Counted from the stretch's first letter, positions 35,417 through 43,739 are shown. The stretch: 64,000 nt of DNA from Halomonas urumqiensis (GCF_003028575.1 NZ_PYUD01000001.1:1302001-1366000), one strand, 5' to 3'. Program-made: numbers and translations. The notes: generated from the sequence alone by a model not told the origin.

Positions 35417-35640
35417 GTCATGGGTGGGCGCTTCGCTGGTAAGCGCTTCGCTTGTGAGGAGTGAGTCGTGAGGGGTGAGGAGCAAGGCGTGAGCGGCGCA
35501 GGGGACAGGCCGAAGCGAGGGTCTTTTGCCAGGGATGGCAAAAGTAGCTTACAGGGAGGTATTTACAGCGCCCTCGCGACGGTCCGACGCTTCGGGGCCT
35601 GTCGCCGTCGAGCCGCGTGCAGGTGACCCAAAGTTGTGTT
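35417..35640 (+). repeat. Dispersed hairpin repeat, family 1, copy A
   Basis: Core 35491-35618. The inner stem TTTTGCCA/TGGCAAAA (35524-35531, 35536-35543) has a GGGA loop. Outer stems are GACAGGCC (35504-35511) with GGCCTGTC (35596-35603), and GCGAGGG (35515-35521) with CCCTCGC (35571-35577). A mostly unpaired GTAGC..CAGGGAGG..TTACAGCG stretch follows the inner stem. The 87 bases 35491-35577 are identical to 39432-39518 (copy B). A GTGAGGAGTGAGTCGTGAG flank is also shared with copy B. Confidence 0.9.
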
Positions 35641-35671
35641 TCGCCCTGTGCCGGTGCGACTACCTGGATGG

Positions 35672-35721
35672 CGCACCCATATGGTGCGTTATCCCGCCTG
35701 TGCAGTCGCCTCGATGGTGCA
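35672..35721 (+). promoter_or_regulatory. Two NtrC-type enhancer sites of the ure operon
   Basis: Site 1, 35672-35688 (CGCACCCATATGGTGCG), is a near-perfect dyad matching 13 of 17 positions of TGCACCAAAATGGTGCA. Site 2, 35705-35721, keeps a full TGGTGCA half-site (about 11 of 17). Centres lie about 143 and 110 bases upstream of the start predicted from the sigma-54 promoter and 33 bases apart, close to the NtrC sites at glnA of E. coli (-140 and -108). Confidence 0.75.
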
Positions 35722-35753
35722 TGAGTGATCCGATAACATCTTTGTTTTCAATT

Positions 35754-35766
35754 CAATTAATTGATT
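35754..35766 (+). promoter_or_regulatory. IHF binding consensus between ure enhancer and promoter
   Basis: CAATTAATTGATT fits the IHF consensus (YAANNNNTTGATW on this strand) at every position, within a very AT-rich stretch. It lies between the NtrC sites and the sigma-54 promoter, where IHF bends DNA to bring the activator to the polymerase. Confidence 0.7.
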
Positions 35767-35796
35767 TAAAAAGATTTTATAGTGGATTCACCAAAT

Positions 35797-35812
35797 TGGT
35801 ACGCGACTTGCT
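35797..35812 (+). promoter_or_regulatory. Sigma-54 promoter of ureDABC
   Basis: TGGTACGCGACTTGCT has GG and GC with exact ten-base spacing, and differs from TGGCACG-N4-TTGCW only at the fourth base. Predicted start near 35823, 40 bases before ureD. Confidence 0.85.
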
Positions 35813-35862
35813 GATGTGTTGCAAGAGAGGTAATAGTCACGCCACGCACAGGATCCTTGTCC

Positions 35863-36750
35863 ATGACGGCCATCCCGCGCGCCATACCAGAGCACCGCGA
35901 GTCGGGTCACCGCTTCGATGCCGACCGCCACTGGGCGGCGTCACTGTCGCTGGCTTTTGAGCCGCGCGGTGGGGTAACGCGCATGACGCGTTCGCGACAC
36001 CAGGGGCCGCTGCGCGTGCAGCGCCCCTTCCACCCCGAAGGTGCCGATGGCGCCTGCCATGTCTATCTGTTGCACCCGCCGGGTGGCCTGGTCAGCGGTG
36101 ATGCGCTGACGATCTCGGCACGGGTGGCATCGGGCGCCCGTGCGCTGCTGACAACCCCGGCGGCCAACAAGCTCTACAAGGCCGACAGCCATGGCGTGGC
36201 CTGGTCACAGCACACGCATCTCATCGTGGATGATGGTGGCATTCTCGAATGGTTACCCCAGGAAACCATTGCCTTCGATGGGTCCCGGGGTGAGCAGTAC
36301 ACCACCATCGACATCACCGGAACCGGGCGCTGCCTGGGCTGGGAAGTGATGGCGCTGGGCCGCCCGGCCAGCCACTTGCCCTATGTCTCCGGGCGTATCG
36401 AACAACGCTTTCAACTGATCCGTGACGGCCAGCCGCTGTGGCTCGAGCGGCAGCCCCTCGATCCCGCGCACCGTCGTTTCCAGGGGCGCTGGGGCCAGGG
36501 TGGGGCAACTGTTCAGGCGACTCTCTGGGCGGTAGGCGTGGATGACGAGCCCGCCGCCATCGAGGCGCTGCGCGAGACACTTCCCGCCAGCCCGCGCTGG
36601 GCAGTGACCGTGCGCCATGGTGTGCTGCTGCTGCGCTACCTGGGGGGCGAACGCAATGATGCCTGGGCGCTGTGCCAACGTGCCTGGGAGGTCTTGCGCC
36701 CGCGACTTGCCGGTCGCGATGCGCATGTACCGAGAATCTGGCTGACATGA
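35863..36750 (+). CDS. ureD: Urease accessory protein UreD
   Basis: The 295-residue protein (UreH type) binds apo-urease and helps deliver nickel through the UreDFG complex. Typical stretches: WAASLSLAFEPRGGVTRMTRSRHQGPLRVQRPFHPEG, YLLHPPGGLVSGDALTI, RALLTTPAANKLYKAD, and WLPQETIAFDGS. ATG 35863 is chosen; TTG at 35857 is also in frame, and AGGATCC lies upstream. First gene of the ureDABC unit. Confidence 0.93.
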   Translation: MTAIPRAIPEHRESGHRFDADRHWAASLSLAFEPRGGVTRMTRSRHQGPLRVQRPFHPEGADGACHVYLLHPPGGLVSGDALTISARVASGARALLTTPAANKLYKADSHGVAWSQHTHLIVDDGGILEWLPQETIAFDGSRGEQYTTIDITGTGRCLGWEVMALGRPASHLPYVSGRIEQRFQLIRDGQPLWLERQPLDPAHRRFQGRWGQGGATVQATLWAVGVDDEPAAIEALRETLPASPRWAVTVRHGVLLLRYLGGERNDAWALCQRAWEVLRPRLAGRDAHVPRIWLT

Positions 36751-36841
36751 CGGCACGCATGCCGGCAATGGGCGAGGCGCCAGAGCGCGGAACATCGCCC
36801 CGAGGCCCGACATGCCACTCTGACACCTTGAGGAAACCGCT

Positions 36842-37144
36842 ATGGAACTGACCCCGAGAGACAAGGACAAGCTGCTGCTGTTTTCCGCGGCACAACTCGC
36901 CGAACGACGCCGCGCCCGTGGCTTGAAGCTCAATTACCCGGAAGCGGTGGCGCTGATCAGCTTCGAGATCATGGAAGGCGCACGTGATGGGCGCACCGTC
37001 GCGGAACTGATGAGCTACGGGCGCGAGATACTGACCCGTGAGGACGTCATGGAAGGCGTGGCCGAGATGGTCGATGAGGTGCAGGTGGAGGCGACGTTCC
37101 CCGATGGCACTAAGTTGGTCACCGTCCACGAACCGATCGTCTAA
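36842..37144 (+). CDS. ureA: Urease gamma subunit UreA
   Basis: The 100-residue protein has the full-length gamma-subunit pattern: [47 protein letters not shown] and [16 protein letters not shown]. It forms the (UreABC)3 urease, which splits urea into ammonia and carbamate. GAGGAAACCGCT precedes the ATG. Unusually, 158 bases of repeat sequence separate it from ureB. Confidence 0.95.
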   Translation: MELTPRDKDKLLLFSAAQLAERRRARGLKLNYPEAVALISFEIMEGARDGRTVAELMSYGREILTREDVMEGVAEMVDEVQVEATFPDGTKLVTVHEPIV

Positions 37145-37262
37145 AACTGGCTGCACTCGGCCATGCTGTGTTGGCTTCGCGACAAAAAATGCTCATTTAC
37201 TAAAGTAAACTCCGCTTTTTTGCCGCTCGCCGCCTTGCCTGGCCTTCGTTCGCGCAGTTTTA
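37143..37262 (+). repeat. Palindromic intergenic element between ureA and ureB
   Basis: The ends AAAACTG (37143-37149) and CAGTTTT (37255-37261) are inverted, and a longer imperfect match (AAAACTG..GGCCA with TGGCC..CAGTTTT) continues inward. The centre is a large imperfect hairpin of CAAAAAATGC..ATTTAC (from 37183) with GTAAA..GCTTTTTTG (to 37221) around a TAAA loop. A separate perfect 7-bp hairpin, GCTGTTC-TT-GAACAGC, follows at 37263-37278, 24 bases before ureB. I believe similar elements recur in gammaproteobacterial intergenic DNA, but did not check. Confidence 0.75.
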
Positions 37263-37302
37263 GCTGTTCTTGAACAGCCATAAGCGAAGAGGTGAGAGCG
37301 TT

Positions 37303-37671
37303 ATGATTCCCGGTGAATACCAGCTCAAGGATGGTGAGATCGAGCTCTGCGCGGGGCGCGAGCGCATCACCGTCGAGGTTGCCAATACCGGTGACCGGCC
37401 GATTCAGATCGGTTCCCACTACCATTTCGCCGAGGCCAACCCCGCGCTGGTCTTCGACCGCCACCGTGCACGCGGCTTTCGTCTGGACGTGGCCGCCGGC
37501 ACGGCGATTCGCTTCGAGCCGGGCCAGTCCCGGGAGGTGACGCTGATTCCCTACGTGGGCCTCCGGCATATCTACGGTTTTCGCGGTGAGGTCATGGGTG
37601 CGCTTTCTACCGCGCCCGCTGCCGCGCGAAACCCGTCTTCCAGCGATGCGGATCAAGGAGGCCAGCCGTGA
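37303..37671 (+). CDS. ureB: Urease beta subunit UreB
   Basis: The 122-residue protein matches Ure[47 protein letters not shown] and [28 protein letters not shown] Ser/Ala/Asp-rich tail follows the domain. ATG 37303 is at the family start; upstream GAGGTGAGAGCGTT is the likely ribosome-binding site. ureC starts within its stop (GTGA). Confidence 0.95.
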   Translation: MIPGEYQLKDGEIELCAGRERITVEVANTGDRPIQIGSHYHFAEANPALVFDRHRARGFRLDVAAGTAIRFEPGQSREVTLIPYVGLRHIYGFRGEVMGALSTAPAAARNPSSSDADQGGQP

Positions 37672-39383
37672 ATCCTGTCACGACGATCAGCCGGCAAGCC
37701 TATGCGGATATGTATGGCCCCACGGTGGGCGACCGGGTGCGCCTCGGCGATACCGAGCTATGGATCGAGGTGGAGCGCGACGCTACCCACTACGGCGACG
37801 AGGTGAAGTTCGGCGGTGGCAAGGTGATTCGTGATGGCATGGGCCAAAGCCAGCGCCATGACGATGCGGTGATGGATACCGTGATCACCAACGCCCTGAT
37901 CCTCGACTGGTGGGGCATCGTCAAGGCAGATGTCGGTATCCAGGCCGGGCGTATTGCCGCCATCGGCAAGGCGGGTAACCCCGACACCCAGCCGGATGTC
38001 GAGATCGTCATCGGCCCCGGCACCGAAATCATCGCCGGCGAAGGCAAGATCCTCACCGCCGGCGCCATTGATGCACACATCCACTTCATCTGCCCGCAAC
38101 TGGTGGAAGAAGCGCTGATGAGCGGCATCACCACCATGCTGGGCGGCGGCACGGGCCCCGCCACGGGCTCCAACGCCACCACCTGCACGCCGGGTGAATG
38201 GCATATCGGCAAGATGCTCCAGGCGGTGGACGACATGCCGATGAACATCGGCCTGCTCGGCAAGGGCAATGCCAGCCTTCCCGAGGCGCTTGCCGCCCAG
38301 CTCGAAGCCGGTGCCATGGGCCTCAAGTTGCACGAGGACTGGGGCACCACCCCGGCGTCCATCGACAACTGCCTCGCCATCGCCGAGCAGTACGACGTGC
38401 AGGTGGCGATCCATACCGACACGTTGAACGAGTCCGGGTTCGTCGAGGACACCCTGGCGGCGTTCAAGGAGCGCGGTATCCACACCTACCACACCGAGGG
38501 TGCCGGCGGCGGTCATGCCCCGGATATCCTCACCGCCTGCTCGAAGGAATACGTGCTGCCATCGTCGACCAACCCGACCCGGCCCTACACCGTCAACACC
38601 ATCGACGAGCATCTCGACATGCTGATGGTCTGCCACCACCTCGACCCCAAGATTCCCGAGGACGTGGCCTTTGCCGATTCCCGCATCCGCCGGGAAACCA
38701 TCGCCGCCGAGGATATCCTGCACGACACCGGGGTGATCTCGATGATCGCCTCGGATTCCCAGGCCATGGGGAGGGTGGGGGAGACGGTCTGCCGTACCTG
38801 GCAGACCGCCCACAAGATGAAGGTGCAGCGTGGCCTGTTGCCGGAAGACGAGGCCCTGGGGGCCGACAATTTCCGCGCCCGGCGCTACATCGCCAAGATC
38901 ACCATCAACCCGGCGATCACCCACGGCATCGCCGACGAGGTAGGCTCGGTGGAAGTCGGCAAGCTTGCCGACCTGGTGCTGTGGAAGCCGGCCTTCTTCG
39001 GCACCAAACCCGCGCTGATCCTCAAGGGTGGCATGATCGCCGCCGCCCCCATGGGCGATCCCAATGCCTCGATTCCGACTCCGCAACCGGTGCACTACCG
39101 CTATATGTTCGGCGCCTTTGGCCGTGCCGCCAGCCAGACCCGGTTGACCTTCGTCAGCCAGGCGGCGCTCGACGCCGGTATCAGCGACAGGCTTGGCTTG
39201 CGAAGCCAGCTTTCGGCCTGCCGCAATGTGCGTGGCGTGCGCAAGGCCGACATGAAGCTCAATGACGCCTGCCCGCATCTCACCGTCGATCCACAGACCT
39301 ACGAAGTTCGCGCCGATGGTGAGTTGCTCACCTGCGAACCGGCTACCGAGCTGCCGCTGGCCCAGCGGTATCATTTGTTTTGA
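37668..39383 (+). CDS. ureC: Urease alpha subunit UreC
   Basis: The 571-residue catalytic subunit carries the nickel ligands: His137 and His139 (AHIHFICP), the carbamylated Lys220 (GLKLHEDWG), His in [13 protein letters not shown] and [15 protein letters not shown], and Asp in [11 protein letters not shown]. The active-site flap [29 protein letters not shown] is complete. GTG 37668 overlaps the ureB stop (GTGA) and has AAGGAGG upstream. Length is typical. No terminator hairpin other than repeat copy B separates it from ureE. Confidence 0.97.
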   Translation: MNPVTTISRQAYADMYGPTVGDRVRLGDTELWIEVERDATHYGDEVKFGGGKVIRDGMGQSQRHDDAVMDTVITNALILDWWGIVKADVGIQAGRIAAIGKAGNPDTQPDVEIVIGPGTEIIAGEGKILTAGAIDAHIHFICPQLVEEALMSGITTMLGGGTGPATGSNATTCTPGEWHIGKMLQAVDDMPMNIGLLGKGNASLPEALAAQLEAGAMGLKLHEDWGTTPASIDNCLAIAEQYDVQVAIHTDTLNESGFVEDTLAAFKERGIHTYHTEGAGGGHAPDILTACSKEYVLPSSTNPTRPYTVNTIDEHLDMLMVCHHLDPKIPEDVAFADSRIRRETIAAEDILHDTGVISMIASDSQAMGRVGETVCRTWQTAHKMKVQRGLLPEDEALGADNFRARRYIAKITINPAITHGIADEVGSVEVGKLADLVLWKPAFFGTKPALILKGGMIAAAPMGDPNASIPTPQPVHYRYMFGAFGRAASQTRLTFVSQAALDAGISDRLGLRSQLSACRNVRGVRKADMKLNDACPHLTVDPQTYEVRADGELLTCEPATELPLAQRYHLF

Positions 39384-39550
39384 GTCGTGAGCGCTTCGCT
39401 GGTGAGGAGTGAGTCGTGAGTCGAGAAGCGTGAGCGGCGCAGGGGACAGGCCGAAGCGAGGGTCTTTTGCCAGGGATGGCAAAAGTAGCTTACAGGGAGG
39501 TATTTACAGCGCCCTCGCTCAGGCCTGTCGCCGACGAGCCGCGGGCAAAG
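39384..39550 (+). repeat. Dispersed hairpin repeat, family 1, copy B
   Basis: Core 39432-39545, in the same orientation as copy A and identical to it for 87 bases (39432-39518). A further shared flank, GTGAGGAGTGAGTCGTGAG, lies just before. Outer stem GACAGGCC with GGCCTGTC; inner stem TTTTGCCA with TGGCAAAA. It fills the 205-base gap between ureC and ureE. Copies A and B thus bracket ureDABC as direct repeats. Confidence 0.9.
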
Positions 39551-39588
39551 GGCTCCGAACTTCAGGTATGACGAATGAGACGACATTT

Positions 39589-40122
39589 ATGCTGAAACTG
39601 ACTGAACGCCTGGGGCCCATTGCCCGAAGCCAGGCCGGCGACACCCTGACGCTGCCCTATGAACTGCGGATTCGCGGGCGGTTCAAGGCGACCAGCGATG
39701 CCGGTCACGAGCTTGGCCTGTTTCTGGACCGTGGCCCCGTGCTGCGCGATGGCGAGGGCCTGCGCGGCGAGAACGGCGAAGTGGTGCGGGTCCGTGCCGC
39801 CATCGAGCCGGTGGTGACTGCGCGAATCGGCTCGGGCCTGCCACTGGCACGGCTCGCCTATCACCTCGGCAACCGCCATGTGCAACTGGCGCTGGGCGAG
39901 GACGAGCAGGGGGGCTATGTACGCTTCCCGCCGGACCATGTGCTGGAGGAACTCGCCGTACTTTTGGGCGCCACGCTGCACCACCATGAAGCGCCATTCG
40001 ACCCGGAGTCGGGTGCCTACCAGCAGCTGGCCGGTCACAGCCACGGGCATTCTCACGACCACGGGCATTCTCACGACCAAGACCATCATCACGCTGAGCA
40101 CACGCATTCCCATGAGCATTGA
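39589..40122 (+). CDS. ureE: Urease accessory nickel metallochaperone UreE
   Basis: The 177-residue protein hands nickel to the UreDFG complex. The N-terminal domain starts MLKLTERLGPIARSQAGDTLTL, and the metal-binding half has the family HLGNRHVQLALGEDE and HHHEAPFDPESGAY. The last 28 residues are a His-rich tail (GHSHGHSHDHGHSHDQDHHH and more) that should bind several nickel ions; a doubled 18-base DNA unit at 40042-40079 encodes part of it. ATG 39589 fits family alignments; ATG 39568 (MTNETTF) is in frame but its ribosome-binding site is too close. It overlaps ureF by 11 bases. Confidence 0.93.
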   Translation: MLKLTERLGPIARSQAGDTLTLPYELRIRGRFKATSDAGHELGLFLDRGPVLRDGEGLRGENGEVVRVRAAIEPVVTARIGSGLPLARLAYHLGNRHVQLALGEDEQGGYVRFPPDHVLEELAVLLGATLHHHEAPFDPESGAYQQLAGHSHGHSHDHGHSHDQDHHHAEHTHSHEH

Positions 40123-40834
40123 GGCGAAACCATCGCGGGCGGCCGCGCAGGGCGATGACCTGGCGCTGCTCGGCTTGATGCAACTGGTCAGCCCGGCACT
40201 GCCGATCGGCGCCTTCGCCTTCTCCCAGGGGCTGGAAAGCGCCTTTGAGCTTGGCTGGGTCAGCGACGAGGAAAGCCTCGGCGAGTGGTTGACGGGGGTG
40301 CTCGACGATGGCCTGACCCGCTGCGAGTTGCCGGTGCTGGCTCGCCTGCGGTTGGCCCTGGCGCATGGCGATGTCGAGGCCGTCGCCGAGTGGGACGGCT
40401 GGCTTGCGGCGAACCGTGAAACCGCCGAACTCGCCGCCGAGGACAGCCGCCTGGGCGCGGCACTCAAGCGGCTGCTCGGCAGCCTCGAACTGCTGCCCGA
40501 TGGCACCACCGAGGAGGCGAGCCTGCTACCCTGTGGGGCGGGCTACGTGACGCTGTTTGCCTGGGTGGCCCATGTGCGTGGCGTGACCCCGCGCCAGGCA
40601 CTGCTCGGCTTCGGCTGGGCATGGCTCGAGAACCAGCTGGCGGTGGCCTGCAAGGCGCTGCCGCTCGGCCATACCGCCGCCCAGCGCCTGGTGGAACGGC
40701 TGCGCCCGGCAATCGTGGAGGCCGTGGACCGCGCACTCGAGCTCGAGGATGACGATCTGGGGCCGGTGCTGCCTGGGCTCGCATTGGCCAGCGCCCTGCA
40801 CGAAACCCAGTATTCCCGGCTGTTCCGCAGTTAG
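40112..40834 (+). CDS. ureF: Urease accessory protein UreF
   Basis: The 240-residue helical protein gates GTP hydrolysis by UreG in the urease maturation complex. Family motifs: LMQLVSPALPIGAFAFSQGLESAFELGWV, DDGLTRCELPVLARL, and the C-terminal ALASALHETQYSRLFRS. The ATG lies inside the last codons of ureE, so translation is coupled. Length is normal. Confidence 0.94.
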   Translation: MSIEAKPSRAAAQGDDLALLGLMQLVSPALPIGAFAFSQGLESAFELGWVSDEESLGEWLTGVLDDGLTRCELPVLARLRLALAHGDVEAVAEWDGWLAANRETAELAAEDSRLGAALKRLLGSLELLPDGTTEEASLLPCGAGYVTLFAWVAHVRGVTPRQALLGFGWAWLENQLAVACKALPLGHTAAQRLVERLRPAIVEAVDRALELEDDDLGPVLPGLALASALHETQYSRLFRS

Positions 40835-40903
40835 CGTCGAAAGCCCTCACAGGCCGCCTGTGCCGGAATAACCAATGATCGAAACATGGATGAGGAGAGC
40901 AAC

Positions 40904-41554
40904 ATGACACATTGCCTGCGCGTAGGAGTCGGCGGTCCGGTGGGCTCCGGCAAGACGGCACTGCTCAAGCAGCTGTGCCTGGCCCTGCGTGACCACTACG
41001 ACATCGCCGTGGTCACCAACGATATCTACACCCGCGAGGACGCCGACTTCCTGCTGCGTCACGAGGCGCTTGCCGCCGACCGTATCCTCGGGGTCGAGAC
41101 CGGCGGTTGCCCGCATACCGCCATCCGCGAAGACGCCTCGATGAACCTGGCCGCAATCGACGAGCTTCAGGAGCGCCACCCGGCACTCGAACTGGTGCTG
41201 GTGGAATCCGGTGGTGACAACCTTTCGGCCACCTTCAGCCCGGAGCTCTCCGACCTCACGCTCTACGTGATCGATGTTTCCGCCGGCGACAAGATTCCCC
41301 GCAAGGGCGGCCCCGGTATCACCAAGTCGGACCTGCTGATCATCAACAAGATCGACATCGCCGAGCAGGTGCATGCCTCGCTCGAGGTGATGGATCGTGA
41401 CTCACGCCAGATGCGCGGCGAGCGGCCCTTCGTGTTCACCAACCTCTACGATGGCGTGGGTCTCGAGGAAATCATCCGCTTCATCCTCGATCGCGGCATG
41501 CTGCCGGAGCGGCGGCCAGCCCAAGCGGCTGATGCCAGTGCGACGAGTGCCTGA
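40904..41554 (+). CDS. ureG: Urease accessory GTPase UreG
   Basis: The 216-residue SIMIBI GTPase supplies energy and nickel for urease activation. Motifs: [17 protein letters not shown] (P-loop), [15 protein letters not shown], the nickel-binding [13 protein letters not shown] (Cys-Pro-His), [17 protein letters not shown] and NKIDIA. Start ATG 40904 has GAGGAG upstream. It is the last standard urease gene here. Confidence 0.96.
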   Translation: MTHCLRVGVGGPVGSGKTALLKQLCLALRDHYDIAVVTNDIYTREDADFLLRHEALAADRILGVETGGCPHTAIREDASMNLAAIDELQERHPALELVLVESGGDNLSATFSPELSDLTLYVIDVSAGDKIPRKGGPGITKSDLLIINKIDIAEQVHASLEVMDRDSRQMRGERPFVFTNLYDGVGLEEIIRFILDRGMLPERRPAQAADASATSA

Positions 41555-41593
41555 TTGACGTTGACCTGGATACCCGATCACAAGGAGAAGACC

Positions 41594-41839
41594 ATGATCA
41601 TGATGCGCAACCTGATTCGTTGCATGAAAGACCGTGCTGCCTGTGTCGCTGTCGCCATGCTGTCCCTGACGTCCGGCCTGGCCATTGCCCATCCGGGGCA
41701 TGATGCGCCCACCGTGCATAGTCATACGGGAAGCCCCAGCATGCTGGCGGTGATTGCCATCATGTTGCTGGGGCTCGCGGCGTTGGTGCCGCTGGCCCGC
41801 GTGGTGATACGCCGCCGCCGCTTGCGCCGTCAGCGCTGA
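41594..41839 (+). CDS. Small His-rich membrane protein, UreJ/HupE-like N-terminus
   Basis: The 81-residue protein follows ureG by 39 bases with a strong AAGGAGAAGACC ribosome-binding site, so it is probably made. It has a signal-like hydrophobic segment (AACVAVAMLSLTSGLAIA), then AHPGHDAPTVHSH, then a membrane helix (MLAVIAIMLLGLAALVPLARVV) and a basic tail. HupE/UreJ nickel permeases start their mature chain with a similar His motif (HPGH) but have about six helices. This one retains only the start, so it is either a truncated UreJ or a small nickel-handling protein. Function is inferred from position and His content. Confidence 0.65.
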   Translation: MIMMRNLIRCMKDRAACVAVAMLSLTSGLAIAHPGHDAPTVHSHTGSPSMLAVIAIMLLGLAALVPLARVVIRRRRLRRQR

Positions 41840-41850
41840 CGGCGCAAGCG
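41819..41850. repeat. Perfect 32-bp palindrome over the end of the ureEFG operon
   Basis: CGCTTGCGCCGTCAGC (41819-41834) is followed at once by its exact reverse complement (41835-41850). The stop codon of the small membrane protein (41837-41839) lies inside it. There is no T-run, so it is not a standard terminator. Confidence 0.85.
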
Positions 41851-41880
41851 GTACGCAAAGCCCTTGCTGTCATTGCCCGA

Positions 41881-41911
41881 CGCGCCCGGCCCAGGCCGGG
41901 CGCGCTGCTTT
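41881..41911 (+). terminator. Terminator of the ureEFG operon
   Basis: CGCGCCCGGC (41881-41890), loop CCAG, GCCGGGCGCG (41895-41904), then TGCTTTCC. Very strong stem, weak T-run. Confidence 0.65.
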
Positions 41912-41983
41912 CCGGCCCGCGAACGGCTATGCTGCCCTCCTGGCGGTGCGTCGATCAGGGTGGGTGTGGCCAAGGAGAGAGCA

Positions 41984-43435
41984 ATGGGCAAGGCGGGGAG
42001 GCGACGCATGTGGCTATGGGGTGTGAGCGTGGTGCTGATCGCCTGGATCGCCATGGGCGTTTGGCAGCGTATCAAGCCGCTTCCCGAGGACGTCGGGCGG
42101 GCCTGGCCTGTGCGCGAGGCGAGCGAGGTGCGCTTTCTCGCCGATGAGTCCTGGTACGACCCCCAGGGGAAGCGTCATCTCGACCAGCGGATCTTCGACG
42201 AGATGCTGGCCATGATCGGCCAGGCGCGCCGCCTGATCGTGCTCGACATGTTCCTGTTCAACGACTTCTCGGCGTCGGCAAGTGGTGATTTCAGGCCGCT
42301 CTCCAGCGAGCTTGCCGAAGCGCTCATTCGCCAGCGGGCACGTCACCCCGACCTTGCCGCCCTGGTCATCACCGACCCCTTGAACACGCTCTATGGCGGC
42401 CTCGAACTTGATCATCTCGAGGCATTGAGAAAGGCAGGGGTGGAGGTGGTAATCACCGACCTCACCCGCCTGCGGGCATCCAATCCGTTGTGGTCCGGGG
42501 GTTGGCACCTGGGGCCACGCTGGCTCGGCAACACCACCCAGGCGGGTTGGCTGCCCAACCTGCTGGGGCCCGGCAAGGTCACGCTGCGCAGTTACCTGAC
42601 GATGCTCAATTTCAATGCCAACCACCGCAAGACCCTGGTGGTCGATGAAGGCGATGGCCTGGCGGGGCTCGTGACCTCCGCCAACCCCCACGATGCCAGC
42701 AGCCTGCATGGCAACGTGGCGCTGCGCTTCAGCGGCCCCGCGGCGTCGGACCTGCTGGCCTCGGAGCGCGCCGTGGCGGCCTGGTCCGGGGTAAATCGGC
42801 TGCGGGCGGAATCGCCAGCGGCGGTGTTGCCGGAGGTCTACACAGGCCCTCGGCTACAGTTGATCACTGAAGGGGCGATCCGCGAGGCATTGATAGAGGC
42901 GGTGTCGGCGAGTGGTGAAGGGGATCGCATCGATGTGGCGGTCTTCTACCTCGCCCACCGTGGCCTCATCGAGGCGCTGGCGGCGGCGCGGCAACGCGGC
43001 GCGCAAGTGCGCGTGCTGCTCGACCCCAATCGTGATGCCTTCGGCCTCGAGAAGGGCGGCATTCCCAACCGGCCGGTGGCGGCGGAACTGGCGGCCGCCG
43101 GGGTCGACGTGAGGTGGTGTGTCACCCATGGTGAACAGTGCCACAGCAAGCTTTTGATCATGACCCCGGCCCATGAAGGCGAGGTGACCATGATCCTCGG
43201 TTCCGCCAACTTCACCCGCCGCAACCTCGATGATCTCAACCTCGAGACCAGTGTGAGAATGATCGGGCCTGCGCATTCACCCGCGGTTGCCGACGCGCGA
43301 GCCTTCTTCGAGCGGCGCTGGAACGACGATCCGACACGTATCACCAGCGAGCCGCTCGATGCCCAGCCGCCAGCCAGCCGCTGGCAGCAGCTACGCTATC
43401 GGGTAATGGAAGCCACGGGCCTTTCGACGTTCTAG
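41984..43435 (+). CDS. Phospholipase D family protein (cardiolipin-synthase-like)
   Basis: The 483-residue protein has an N-terminal membrane anchor (residues about 10-28, WGVSVVLIAWIAMGVW) and two PLD domains. The first HKD motif is NHRKTLVVDEGDG with HxKx4D intact. The second, CHSKLLIMTPAHEGEVTMILGSANFTRRN, keeps His and Lys but has Thr in the Asp position. Both keep the following S/GSANxH/F-type segment (TSANPHDASS, GSANFTRRN). It may be a phosphatidyltransferase or phosphodiesterase at the membrane. ATG 41984 has AAGGAGAGAGCA upstream; an upstream open extension is disregarded. Confidence 0.85.
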   Translation: MGKAGRRRMWLWGVSVVLIAWIAMGVWQRIKPLPEDVGRAWPVREASEVRFLADESWYDPQGKRHLDQRIFDEMLAMIGQARRLIVLDMFLFNDFSASASGDFRPLSSELAEALIRQRARHPDLAALVITDPLNTLYGGLELDHLEALRKAGVEVVITDLTRLRASNPLWSGGWHLGPRWLGNTTQAGWLPNLLGPGKVTLRSYLTMLNFNANHRKTLVVDEGDGLAGLVTSANPHDASSLHGNVALRFSGPAASDLLASERAVAAWSGVNRLRAESPAAVLPEVYTGPRLQLITEGAIREALIEAVSASGEGDRIDVAVFYLAHRGLIEALAAARQRGAQVRVLLDPNRDAFGLEKGGIPNRPVAAELAAAGVDVRWCVTHGEQCHSKLLIMTPAHEGEVTMILGSANFTRRNLDDLNLETSVRMIGPAHSPAVADARAFFERRWNDDPTRITSEPLDAQPPASRWQQLRYRVMEATGLSTF

Positions 43436-43496
43436 ACTGAACAACCAGAATTGGACCCGGAGACATGGACTTTGAGAGTGAACATGGAGAGTGAAC

Positions 43497-43739
43497 ATGG
43501 AAAATAGTGCGATGGACAAGGTATGGCTTGGCGTAAAACTACTGATCACCCTGCTGGTGTTGGTACTGTTCGTACAGAACATCGCCGTGGTGGAGTTTCG
43601 CTTTCTGACCTGGAGCATGTCGCTGCCGCTGGCATTGCTGCTGGTGGTCATCTATGTGCTGGGCATGGTCAGCGGCAGGTCGCTGTTCGCGCTGATTCGC
43701 CGCCTGCGGCGCCGCCGCTCGGCCGAGCCACATCGCTAA
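43497..43739 (+). CDS. LapA domain small membrane protein
   Basis: The 80-residue protein has two hydrophobic helices (LLITLLVLVLFVQNIAVVEFRFL and SLPLALLLVVIYVLGMVSG) and a basic tail RRLRRRRSAEPH, the LapA/YciS (PF06305) pattern. LapA helps control lipopolysaccharide assembly in E. coli. The region before the start shows a 13-base tandem duplication GAGAGTGAACATG (43475-43500) that copies ribosome-binding site and ATG; the second copy is in frame. No lapB (yciM) is adjacent. Confidence 0.8.
   Translation: MENSAMDKVWLGVKLLITLLVLVLFVQNIAVVEFRFLTWSMSLPLALLLVVIYVLGMVSGRSLFALIRRLRRRRSAEPHR

Noticed and set aside
35526..35960. 144-residue frame starting in repeat copy A
   Set aside because: Its first part is repeat DNA and it runs over the ure promoter sites into ureD in another frame.
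37145..37302. A small gene between ureA and ureB
   Set aside because: No start with ribosome-binding site and no open frame of note; the sequence is a palindromic repeat.
37758..39482. 574-residue open frame antisense to ureC
   Set aside because: A shadow of a GC-rich strongly biased gene; composition is not protein-like, and ureC carries all active-site residues.
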